Origin: Azoarcus sp.
Lineage (GTDB): Bacteria > Pseudomonadota > Gammaproteobacteria > Burkholderiales > Rhodocyclaceae
Direction of reading: 5' to 3'
NCBI GenBank assembly: GCA_031285365.1
Contig: JAITWP010000149.1
Span: forward strand, 1-12,729
DNA: 12,729 bases
The notes beneath the pieces were generated by a model that saw only the letters and a program-made list of their open reading frames with translations, was not told where the DNA came from and ran no database searches. The position numbers were made by a program, and so were the translations under genes. This document shows, piece by piece, positions 6,349 to 12,729 of this stretch (position 1 is the first letter of the stretch; each line of letters starts with the position of its first letter).

Positions 6349-6396
6349 CACGTACTCCACTCCACGATCAGTCCTGAAATCCCTCAGAGAACCATG

Positions 6397-6732
6397 TCAA
6401 TGGGCCAGCACCCATTGCAGCAGATTCTTCATCTGCGCTGCATCATCGGCCGGAGTCGTTCTGAGGGCTTTGTGTTCTTCCTTTGTTCCATCCTTGTACG
6501 TCACCGTTGGATTGGACGTAAGGTGCTTGGTGAGTTTGGCTTCAGCCTGTGCGTCGCCACGGTACTTTTCTGCGATCTTCTTGAAGGGGGCTTCCTTTCC
6601 GGGATCATGACATTTTCCGCAACTGTTCTGCCTCGCCAGCTTTTTGGCTGCGTCGACATCGACAGCCTGGGCGGGAACGCAACAAGCGAAAATAGCGGCA
6701 AAAAACAGCACTTTAGGAAACAGGCGTCTCAT
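6397..6732 (-). CDS. Small periplasmic c-type cytochrome
   Basis: A 111-aa monoheme cytochrome. Residues 1-23 (MRRLFPKVLFFAAIFACCVPAQA) form a Sec signal peptide with an AQA cleavage site, placing the mature protein in the periplasm. Heme is attached at CGKCH, residues 38-42, with His42 as proximal ligand, early in the mature protein as in class I cytochromes c. The last helix is AAQMKNLLQWVLAH. There is no clear Met-Pro distal-ligand motif: the only later Met is Met101, inside the C-terminal helix, and His87 in DGTKEEHKAL is a candidate instead. The start is certain: AGGAGGT (complement of 6741-6747) lies 8 bases before the ATG. It is a single-gene unit with its own terminator and a candidate promoter. 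The role is presumably electron transfer; the partner is unknown. Confidence 0.93.
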   Translation of the reverse strand: MRRLFPKVLFFAAIFACCVPAQAVDVDAAKKLARQNSCGKCHDPGKEAPFKKIAEKYRGDAQAEAKLTKHLTSNPTVTYKDGTKEEHKALRTTPADDAAQMKNLLQWVLAH

Positions 6733-6857
6733 CCTCTCATACCTCCTGTTGGTCGTTCACTTCAACTACTTGAAACGAAAAAACGCTGGAACGATCCGGC
6801 GGAAGTTCCATTTGTCCAGTCAAAGTGGGGAAATTTGCTCACTGAGCCTGAATGCCG

Positions 6858-6886
6858 CTTATATATGAGCACATTCCTTTATGCAA
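6858..6886 (-). promoter_or_regulatory. Candidate sigma-70 promoter for the cytochrome c gene
   Basis: On the minus strand TTGCAT (complement of 6881-6886) is followed after 17 bases by TATAAG (complement of 6858-6863). The -10 box matches 5 of 6 consensus positions, the -35 box only 3 of 6. It would give a leader of about 120 bases before the ATG at 6732. I see no gene in 6733-6963. Confidence 0.4.
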
Positions 6887-6963
6887 GCGCCTTGATGTAG
6901 ATGAAGTTATGCCGCATATCAAGGCTGTGTCCGCTTCAGCGGCACCGCTACATTGTCGATGGT

Positions 6964-7053
<90 letters not shown>

Positions 7054-7067
7054 GCTCGAAGCGCGAA

Positions 7068-7073
7068 ATTATA
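7068..7073 (-). promoter_or_regulatory. -10 box (TATAAT) of the tRNA-Ser promoter
   Basis: A perfect TATAAT on the minus strand lies 14 bases upstream of the tRNA 5' end, which leaves a leader of only about 8 bases to be removed by RNase P. No good -35 hexamer is visible; a T-rich stretch (complement of 7085-7091) lies in that area. Confidence 0.6.
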
Positions 7074-7276
7074 GGCAACCCTACAAAAAAAGATAGCCGG
7101 TGTGCGGTTTTCCGATAGTATCTGGAGCTGCGGCGGGTGAACATTCTCCAACGATTCACATCTTTTCGGCCCTCGCCTGCCTCACCTTCGTGGCGTGTGT
7201 GTTCACTGCCACCTGACACGGGCACAACCGCCAGAGCAGGCACAATCCGTCAGATCCACTCCTACAAGGTACTCGC

Positions 7277-8710
7277 TTGCGTCTTTCCCACACCATCTTT
7301 GCCAGCTTCGCCACGCTCCTGATCGCAGCCATTGTCATGGCTGTCGTCAGTCCTTCCCATTCGCGCATCCCGAATTTCCGTGAGTTGGGCGAACTACGGG
7401 TAGCCACGCGCGTCGATGCGCTCTCTTACCGCACAGATGAGCGGGGAACCTACGCGGGATTTGAGCATGATCTGCTGATTGAACTCGGGCAACGCCTGGG
7501 GGTGCCAGTGCGTTTCGTGCCTTATCCGGATACGGCGCACGCGCTCGAAGCCGTCATCAATGGGCAGGCACACTTGGCGGCAGCCGGACTGGCTCCCGAT
7601 AGCCGCCTACCTCTGGCCTGGACGGCGGGGTTGCGCGAGATCGATTTCGTGCTGGTCGGTCGATCCAGCCGCCGCGCCGTTCTGCGTGACCGCGATCTGG
7701 CCGGACGGGTCGTCACGGTGCGGCAGGGCACAAAACTCGCCGTAGTAATGGAAACACTCAGGCAGCGCATCCCCGGACTGGAAGTCGTTCACCCTGCTCC
7801 GCATTCCGATGACCAGGATCTACTCATGCAGGTGGCAACCGGCCGGATCGACCTTCTGGCAACCGACCAGGTAAATTACGCACTCGCCAAGCGTCTGGCA
7901 CCAACACTAGCCATCGTCTACGATCTGCCGCTCAGGAGTACGGTCTCCTGGGCAATGTCGTTGCAAGCCGACGGCGGCCTGACGAGCGAAATCAATGATT
8001 TTCTCAACGAGTCGGCCGGAAACGGCTTGCTCGCCGGAACCGCCGATCGCTATTTCGGCCACATCCGCCGCCTCGACCGTTACGACTTCGTAGTCTTTCA
8101 CAAGCGTATCCAGAACCGCCTGCCGCGCTACATCCCTTATTTCCAGGAAGCCGAAAAACAGACCGGCATCGACTGGCGCTATCTGGCAGCGGTCTCGTAC
8201 CAGGAATCGCACTGGGATCCAGAAGCAACGTCCTACACCGGTGTGCGCGGCATAATGATGTTGACCACCGATACCGCCAACCGGCTTGGTGTTGAAAATC
8301 GCCTCGACCCAAAACAGGCCATCCTCGGGGGGGCGCGTTATCTCTCCATGTTGCAGGCAAGACTCCCGAAAGAGGTTGCCCACCCTGACCGCATGTGGAT
8401 GACTACCGCCGCCTATAACATTGGCCCCGGAGGTCTCAACAACGCCCGGGCGCTGGCCCGCCTGCTCGGCAAGAACGATACCGTGTGGATAGATCTGAAA
8501 TCCGTGCTGCCTCTGCTGGCGCAACCTCAATACGCTACCCAATTCAAGACCGGCCCGGTTCGTGGTGGCGAGGCGCTCGTCATGGCAGAAAACGTTCGCA
8601 ATTTTTACGACATTCTCCGTCACTCTCACCCGGTCGAGCATTCATTGCTGGCCGAACCCAGGACGGATGAACCTCCCGGTTTCCAGGTTGGATTGTCTAC
8701 CCGAAAGTGA
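7277..8710 (+). CDS. mltF: Membrane-bound lytic murein transglycosylase F
   Basis: A 477-aa enzyme that cleaves peptidoglycan between MurNAc and GlcNAc to form 1,6-anhydroMurNAc, at the periplasmic side of the envelope. The order matches E. coli MltF: an N-terminal hydrophobic export signal (about 6-26), a solute-binding-protein-like regulatory domain (about 38-262, from LRVATRVDALSYR to TADRYFGH), then the transglycosylase domain (about 285-445). The catalytic glutamate is Glu310 in YQESHWDPEATS, followed by the family motifs TGVRGIMMLT at 321-330 and AAYNIGPGG at 378-386. The start is taken as TTG 7277, because AAGG at 7266-7269 lies 7 bases upstream and only this start retains the signal. 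ATG 7337 (residue 21) would remove it. No lipobox is seen. The gene stands alone, divergent from the tRNA. The 220 bases before it show no convincing promoter. Confidence 0.93.
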   Translation: MRLSHTIFASFATLLIAAIVMAVVSPSHSRIPNFRELGELRVATRVDALSYRTDERGTYAGFEHDLLIELGQRLGVPVRFVPYPDTAHALEAVINGQAHLAAAGLAPDSRLPLAWTAGLREIDFVLVGRSSRRAVLRDRDLAGRVVTVRQGTKLAVVMETLRQRIPGLEVVHPAPHSDDQDLLMQVATGRIDLLATDQVNYALAKRLAPTLAIVYDLPLRSTVSWAMSLQADGGLTSEINDFLNESAGNGLLAGTADRYFGHIRRLDRYDFVVFHKRIQNRLPRYIPYFQEAEKQTGIDWRYLAAVSYQESHWDPEATSYTGVRGIMMLTTDTANRLGVENRLDPKQAILGGARYLSMLQARLPKEVAHPDRMWMTTAAYNIGPGGLNNARALARLLGKNDTVWIDLKSVLPLLAQPQYATQFKTGPVRGGEALVMAENVRNFYDILRHSHPVEHSLLAEPRTDEPPGFQVGLSTRK

Positions 8711-8748
8711 GACTTTTTCACGGATCATTTTCTTGCTTTCGTGCCATG

Positions 8749-8777
8749 TTGACATAGCCTTATAGAAAGCCTTAAAA
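8749..8777 (+). promoter_or_regulatory. Sigma-70 promoter of the 87-aa gene
   Basis: A perfect -35 TTGACA (8749-8754), a 17-base spacer, then TTAAAA (8772-8777); TAAAAA with an 18-base spacer is the other reading. Transcription would start near 8784, giving a leader of about 85 bases. The leader contains AGAGGC three times (8789-8794, 8811-8816 roughly, 8835-8840), two of them inside an exact GGAGAGGC repeat, and a T6 run at 8841-8846 after only a weak 4-bp stem. Confidence 0.6.
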
Positions 8778-8867
8778 AAACTACAGGGAGAGGCAATAAG
8801 ACCAACAAGAAGAGGCCACCAACCTCACACACGGAGAGGCTTTTTTGCAGAAAGGGGGGGTTCTGAA

Positions 8868-9131
8868 ATGCTATCCATGCGCGATTGCCTTGATTATTGT
8901 GATCTCACAGATGACGAAGTTACCTTGATTGCCGAGTTCGAGGGGATTCCTGATGTCATGGCGGGCCAGGTGCTTTGTGGCCTGGTTCAAACCGACGAGG
9001 GTGTGCAGTTGCTGGCACGCTGGCTTCAGGAATTGATCGAATACGCCGATGCCGCCGGAATGTCCGAAAAGGCCGCACGAGCCCGAGCGGAGTTCACTCG
9101 CTTTTCCATTTCGCACAATCTTCCGCACTGA
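8868..9131 (+). CDS. Uncharacterised 87-aa protein
   Basis: I do not recognise a characterised family. The protein is small, acidic in its first half and mainly helical: CLDYCDLTDDEVTLIAEFEGIPDVMAGQVL at 7-36, a short loop QTDEG at 41-45, a helix VQLLARWLQELIEYADAAG at 46-64, and a basic final helix EKAARARAEFTRFSI at 67-81. It has no signal peptide or membrane segment; the two early cysteines (7 and 11) do not form a clear metal site. Similar short proteins with a D-Y-C-D-L-T-x-x-E start seem to occur in betaproteobacteria, from memory and unchecked. It has a purine-rich ribosome site (AAAGGGGGGG at 8851-8860) 7 bases before ATG, its own promoter and a strong terminator, so it is a real, well-expressed single-gene unit. 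ATG 8877 is an alternative start. Confidence 0.82.
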   Translation: MLSMRDCLDYCDLTDDEVTLIAEFEGIPDVMAGQVLCGLVQTDEGVQLLARWLQELIEYADAAGMSEKAARARAEFTRFSISHNLPH

Positions 9132-9142
9132 AGCACAAAACT

Positions 9143-9178
9143 CGATGGAACGCCTCAGGGCGTTTCATCGTTTTTTTT
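9143..9178 (+). terminator. Strong rho-independent terminator overlapping the end of rarA
   Basis: A 12-bp stem (9143-9154 with 9159-9170, one G-U pair), loop TCAG, then eight T at 9171-9178. It ends the transcript of the 87-aa gene. The loop holds the rarA stop codon (complement of 9155-9157), and the right arm and T-run encode the last rarA codons, KKNDETP. On the minus strand only four T follow the stem, so it may terminate rarA less efficiently. Confidence 0.93.
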
Positions 9179-10537
9179 CGCCTGAGCATCAAGTCGGCGC
9201 AGGTGAGCGAGCTTTTCGGCGATTTTTGCTTCCATGCCATAGGGTGTGGGCCGATACCAGCCGGGTGACTCCACGCCGTCGGGCAGGTATTGCTCTCCGG
9301 CAGCGTAGGCTTGCGGTTCGTCGTGCGTGTAGCGGTAGCCGTGCCCATAGCCGAGTTCTTTCATCAGTCGGGTCGGCGCGTTGCGCAGGTGCAGCGGCAC
9401 GGGTAGCGAGCCGCTCTGTTTGATGAAGCGTCGCACCGCACCGAAGGCCACGTCAAGCGCATTCGATTTGGCGGCACAGGCCATGAACACGACGGCTTCG
9501 GCCAACGCCAGTTCGCCTTCTGGCGAACCGAGGCGTTCATAGGCGGCACAGGCATTGAGTGCAATTTCCAAGGCTCGCGGATCAGCCAGTCCGATGTCTT
9601 CCGTAGCCATCCGCACGACTCGCCGCCCAATGTAGAGCGGGTCGGCTCCGCCGTCGAGCATGCGGCACATCCAGTAGAGCGCCGCGTCCGGATCGGAACC
9701 GCGCACCGCTTTGTGAAGGGCGGAAATCTGGTCGTAAAACGCCTCGCCCCCCTTGTCGAAGCGGCGCAGATCGCGCGACAGCGCCTGCTCGACGAAACCC
9801 GCCGTGACCGGATTTTCTCCGGAAGTTGTGGCGGCAATCTGTATCTGTTCGATGAGGTTCATCAACCGGCGGGCATCCCCGTCGGCAAAGCCGATCATGC
9901 GCTCGCGCGCGTCATCATCGAATGCGAGCTCCGGGCTGGCAAAGTGGCGGGATCGTTCAAAAAGCCCCGCCAGCGCCTCGGCGTCAAGCGCCTCCAGCAC
10001 ATAGACTGCCGCCCTCGACAACAGGGCCGCGTTAACCTCGAACGAGGGGTTCTCCGTCGTCGCGCCGATGAAGGTGACGAGGCCCTGTTCCACATAGGGT
10101 AAAAAGGCATCCTGCTGCGCCTTGTTGAAGCGGTGCACTTCATCGACGAAAAGAAGGGTATGGCGCCCCAGTCTGCGGACGGCTTCGGCATGTGCCACGG
10201 CCTCGCGGATTTCCTTGACGCCGGAGAACACCGCCGACAGGGCGATGAAGTCCGCATCGAACCCTTTTGCCATCAGTCGGGCCAGCGTGGTTTTGCCGAC
10301 TCCCGGAGGTCCCCAGAGAATCATCGAGTGCGGTTTGCCCGACTCGAACGCAAGCCGCAGGGGTTTGCCCGGCCCAAGGAGATGCGCCTGCCCCGCGACT
10401 TCGTCGAGCGAAGCCGGACGCATTCGCTCGGCAAGGGGAATCGACATCGGATCGAGGGGCGATTTGCCGGAACCGCGGCCAGTGGATCTCTTCTCTTGCG
10501 CGGCGGGGGTGCCGAAAAGATCGAGATCGTCGTTCAT
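9155..10537 (-). CDS. rarA: Replication-associated recombination protein A (RarA/MgsA AAA+ ATPase)
   Basis: A 460-aa AAA+ ATPase of the RarA/WRNIP1 family that acts at stalled replication forks with SSB and the replisome. Visible motifs: an N-terminal DLFG tail at 5-9, RMRPASLDEVAGQAHLLG at 38-55, Walker A GPPGVGKT at 76-83, Walker B LLFVDE at 128-133 followed by VHRFNKAQQDAFLP, sensor 1 ATTENPSFE at 159-167, and the arginine in LLSRAAVY at 172-179. The C-terminal helical part has RFDKGGEAFYDQISALHKAVRGSDPDAALYW, typical of the tetramerisation domain, and ends in a conserved-looking PDGVESPGWYRPTPYGMEAKI. Length is normal (E. coli about 447). ATG overlaps the lolA stop as ATGA, so it is the third gene of ftsK-lolA-rarA. 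Confidence 0.97.
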   Translation of the reverse strand: MNDDLDLFGTPAAQEKRSTGRGSGKSPLDPMSIPLAERMRPASLDEVAGQAHLLGPGKPLRLAFESGKPHSMILWGPPGVGKTTLARLMAKGFDADFIALSAVFSGVKEIREAVAHAEAVRRLGRHTLLFVDEVHRFNKAQQDAFLPYVEQGLVTFIGATTENPSFEVNAALLSRAAVYVLEALDAEALAGLFERSRHFASPELAFDDDARERMIGFADGDARRLMNLIEQIQIAATTSGENPVTAGFVEQALSRDLRRFDKGGEAFYDQISALHKAVRGSDPDAALYWMCRMLDGGADPLYIGRRVVRMATEDIGLADPRALEIALNACAAYERLGSPEGELALAEAVVFMACAAKSNALDVAFGAVRRFIKQSGSLPVPLHLRNAPTRLMKELGYGHGYRYTHDEPQAYAAGEQYLPDGVESPGWYRPTPYGMEAKIAEKLAHLRRLDAQAKKNDETP

Positions 10538-11235
10538 TTCGGCGACAGAGGATCGCCGAGAATATCCACCCCGGCGGGCGGTTCAAAATGGAAATGGTTT
10601 GGGGCAAACGAGGGATTGAGTCGCAGATTGGTGAACTCGATCACCGTAGTCTGTCCGAAGTTGTCGCGCAGCATCAGGCGTTGCAGACGCTTGCCGTCAA
10701 AACCGAAACGAAAGAATTGGAAGCCGCTGCTGGCAACCCCTTCATCGCCAGCCGCCTGACGCGGACGGGCTTCGGCCCAGGCGAGTTTTTCGCCGCCGTT
10801 CATTGCCTCGTTCGCTGCGACCTCGGTCAGAATGAAATCGCGCTCAAGATCGCTCTGACCGAACAGGATTCCGGCAGGCGTCGCGCCCAGGGCATTTCCG
10901 AGAGGACGTACCGTTACCTGTCGGAGATCACGATCCCACGACCACAACTGCTTGCCGTCGGCGACCAGGAGTTGCGGATACGGCAGATCATATTCCCAGC
11001 GAAACTTGCCGGGACGGGCAAAGGAAAACTTACCGGAAGCCAGTTGCACCGGCTGTCCCGCGTTTCCGTTGACGGTTTGTCGGAATTCACCTTCAGCCCC
11101 ACGGGTCGAAGTGACGAACTGCCGCAGATTATTCACCGCGCCAGATGCCATCGCGCTGTCGGCCAGCAGGAACAGAAAAGCAGCCAATACCCCTGCGCTG
11201 ACACCGAATCCGAATACGCCACGACGACCTTTCAT
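10534..11235 (-). CDS. lolA: Outer-membrane lipoprotein carrier protein LolA
   Basis: The periplasmic chaperone that takes lipoproteins from LolCDE and delivers them to the outer membrane. It has a Sec signal (about residues 1-30, ending SAMA), then the LolA fold: GEFRQTV at 49-55, SGKFSFARPGKFRWEY at 67-82 with Arg74 at the place of the functional E. coli Arg43, LLVADGKQLWSWD at 89-101, and FHFEPPAGVDILGD near the C-terminus. Length 233 aa from this start. The start is a choice: GGAGG in the end of ftsK lies 10 bases before ATG 11235 but only 1 base before ATG 11244, which would give 236 aa and overlap the ftsK stop as ATGA. I prefer 11235, but either is possible. The gene lies between ftsK and rarA as in other proteobacteria. 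Confidence 0.94.
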   Translation of the reverse strand: MKGRRGVFGFGVSAGVLAAFLFLLADSAMASGAVNNLRQFVTSTRGAEGEFRQTVNGNAGQPVQLASGKFSFARPGKFRWEYDLPYPQLLVADGKQLWSWDRDLRQVTVRPLGNALGATPAGILFGQSDLERDFILTEVAANEAMNGGEKLAWAEARPRQAAGDEGVASSGFQFFRFGFDGKRLQRLMLRDNFGQTTVIEFTNLRLNPSFAPNHFHFEPPAGVDILGDPLSPK

Positions 11236-11240
11236 ATTGT

Positions 11241-12729
11241 TCATTCCTCCGAGATGGGCGGAGCCAGCACTTCACGGTTGCCATTGGCTCCAACCGGTGT
11301 GACGACCCCATTGCGTTCCATTTGTTCGATGAGGCGCGCTGCACGGTTGTAACCAATGCGCAAGTGGCGCTGCACTAGTGAAATCGACGGTCTGCGCGTC
11401 TTGATGACGATATGAACCGCCTTGTCGTACAACTCGTCGGATTCGCCGTTGCCTGCTGTGCCTTCTCCATCGAAGCCGAAATCGTCTGAATCGTCCGAGA
11501 CGGGAGTCAGGATTCCTTCCACATAATCGGGTCGTCCGGTTTTCTTCAGATATTCGACGACCTTATGAACCTCGCCATCGGCAACGAACGCGCCGTGCAC
11601 CCGCACCGGCAGGCCCGTGCCCGGCGCAAGGAAAAGCATGTCGCCCATGCCGAGCAGGGTTTCGGCTCCCATTTGATCGAGGATGGTGCGTGAATCGATC
11701 TTGCTGGATACCTGGAAAGAAATCCGGGTCGGCACGTTGGCCTTGATCAGCCCGGTGATGACATCGACCGACGGACGCTGCGTGGCGAGAATCAGGTGAA
11801 TCCCGGCCGCGCGCGCCTTCTGCGCCAAACGGGCAATCAATTCCTCCACCTTCTTGCCTACAACCATCATCAGGTCGGCCAGTTCATCGACCACCACCAC
11901 GATGTACGGCATGGGTTCAATCCGTTCCGGGGCCTCCGGGGTAATCGAGAACGGATTGGTGAGCGGTTCGCCTATCTTGCACGCATCGATCACGGCCTTG
12001 TTGAATCCGGCCAGATTGCGCACGCCGACTGCCGCCATGAGCCGGTAGCGCCTGTCCATTTCACCCACGCACCAGTTGAGCGCGTTGGCGGCGTGCTTCA
12101 TGTCTGTCACCACCGGGGCCAGCAGGTGCGGGATGCCCTCGTAGATCGACAGTTCCAGCATCTTCGGGTCGACCATGATGAGGCGCACCTGATCCGGCGT
12201 GCTCTTGTAGAGCAGGGACAGGATCATGGCGTTGATCCCCACCGATTTGCCGGAGCCGGTCGTACCCGCCATCAGCAGGTGCGGCATCCTGGCGAGATCG
12301 ACCACCATCGGCTGACCACTGATGTCCTTGCCCAGAGCCAGGGTCAAAACCGCGCCCATATCATTGTAGGCTTTCGATCCGAGGATTTCCGACAGGCGCA
12401 CGACCTGGCGGCGGGGGTTGGGCAGTTCAAACGCCATGCACGATTTGCCGGGCACGGTTTCGACCACACGAATCGACACCAGTGAGAGAGCGCGCGCCAG
12501 ATCCTTGCCGAGATTGACCACCTGCGCGCCTTTGACCCCGATTGCCGGTTCGACCTCGTAGCGGGTGATGACCGGCCCCGGATAAGCCGCCAGTACTTTG
12601 ACTTCGACCCCAAAATCGGCAAGCTTGGTCTCAATCAGGCGGGAGGTGAATTCAAGCGTCTCGGTCGAAGGCAGTTCTCCGCTGTTCGACGCGGCATCGA
12701 GCAGGTTCAGCGACGGCAGGGAATCACTT
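11241..12729 (-). CDS. ftsK: DNA translocase FtsK, C-terminal motor and gamma domain (partial)
   Basis: The frame is open to the window edge (first codon at 12728), giving 495 residues of the FtsK motor; the N-terminal membrane domain lies outside. FtsK is the hexameric pump at the division septum that moves chromosome ends and activates XerCD at dif. In the visible part: alpha domain with [19 protein letters not shown] and [16 protein letters not shown] (about 28-66), Walker A GTTGSGKS at 155-162, [20 protein letters not shown], Walker B VVVVDE at 277-282 with LADLMM, and [20 protein letters not shown]. The last ~65 residues are the winged-helix gamma domain, including [29 protein letters not shown], which reads KOPS polarity sequences. 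A GTG at 12521 is internal and not the start. The stop is followed closely by lolA. Confidence 0.97.
   Translation of the reverse strand, partial: SDSLPSLNLLDAASNSGELPSTETLEFTSRLIETKLADFGVEVKVLAAYPGPVITRYEVEPAIGVKGAQVVNLGKDLARALSLVSIRVVETVPGKSCMAFELPNPRRQVVRLSEILGSKAYNDMGAVLTLALGKDISGQPMVVDLARMPHLLMAGTTGSGKSVGINAMILSLLYKSTPDQVRLIMVDPKMLELSIYEGIPHLLAPVVTDMKHAANALNWCVGEMDRRYRLMAAVGVRNLAGFNKAVIDACKIGEPLTNPFSITPEAPERIEPMPYIVVVVDELADLMMVVGKKVEELIARLAQKARAAGIHLILATQRPSVDVITGLIKANVPTRISFQVSSKIDSRTILDQMGAETLLGMGDMLFLAPGTGLPVRVHGAFVADGEVHKVVEYLKKTGRPDYVEGILTPVSDDSDDFGFDGEGTAGNGESDELYDKAVHIVIKTRRPSISLVQRHLRIGYNRAARLIEQMERNGVVTPVGANGNREVLAPPISEE

Noticed and set aside
6301..6396. Possible frameshifted HAMP domain after the Cache gene near the A8 and G5/C7 runs
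   Set aside because: No frame in the short space before the cytochrome gene encodes HAMP-like sequence, and the homopolymers are explained by the terminator.
6394..6900. 168-codon plus-strand frame
   Set aside because: It covers the cytochrome c gene in antisense; the minus strand has a signal peptide, heme motif, Shine-Dalgarno and terminator.
8811..8846. Intrinsic terminator or attenuator before the 87-aa gene
   Set aside because: The T6 run is preceded only by a 4-bp CCTC/GAGG stem with a 9-base loop, too weak to call.
10267..11352. 361-codon open frame on the plus strand
   Set aside because: Antisense to rarA, lolA and the end of ftsK, all of which are clearly coding. No recognisable domains.
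11796..12485. 229-codon open frame on the plus strand
   Set aside because: Antisense to the ftsK motor; His/Arg-rich shadow frame.

Overview
The window looks like a chromosomal segment of a GC-rich Gram-negative bacterium, most likely a betaproteobacterium (Rhodocyclales-like is a guess). Supporting this: the ftsK-lolA-rarA operon of proteobacteria, a MltF-type lytic transglycosylase, LolA (so an outer membrane is present), a periplasmic c-type cytochrome, and very tightly packed genes with ATGA stop/start overlaps. No database search was possible; family names come from motifs and remembered family sequences.

Region 1 (1-5309, + strand) is the most interesting part. It is the 3' part of a compact, translationally coupled operon that looks like a small ACP-dependent biosynthetic cluster with its own exporter. 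In order: the C-terminus of a ketoacyl-ACP-synthase-III-like enzyme (cut by the window edge), a 131-aa protein with a divergent XRE-like helix-turn-helix, a BtrH-like cysteine acyltransferase, an ABC-2 exporter ATPase and its permease (apparently starting at CTG), a 90-aa acyl carrier protein, a short ketoacyl synthase with an intact Cys-His-His set, and a 168-aa Cys-less ketosynthase-like protein resembling a chain-length-factor half. The logic would be to build an acyl chain on the dedicated ACP (KAS III, KS plus partner), transfer it to an acceptor (BtrH-like enzyme), and export the product (ABC pair). The product is unknown. Reducing enzymes, if any, must lie upstream.

Region 2 (5310-6348): a stand-alone membrane-anchored dCache sensor that ends where a chemoreceptor would begin its HAMP domain. 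It carries nearly the complete amino-acid-binding motif of PctA-type dCache domains. A sigma-28-like promoter and a 9-bp inverted repeat lie just upstream.

Region 3 (6324-7073, - strand): a small secreted c-type cytochrome with a strong Shine-Dalgarno and an excellent rho-independent terminator, and a tRNA-Ser(CGA) gene with encoded CCA and a TATAAT box.

Region 4 (7277-9178, + strand): mltF with a TTG start, then an 87-aa uncharacterised gene with its own promoter and a strong terminator that lies partly inside the end of rarA.

Region 5 (9155-12729, - strand): ftsK (5' end outside the window), lolA and rarA, chained by stop/start overlaps. The serS gene that follows rarA in E. coli is absent here; rarA instead converges on the 87-aa gene.
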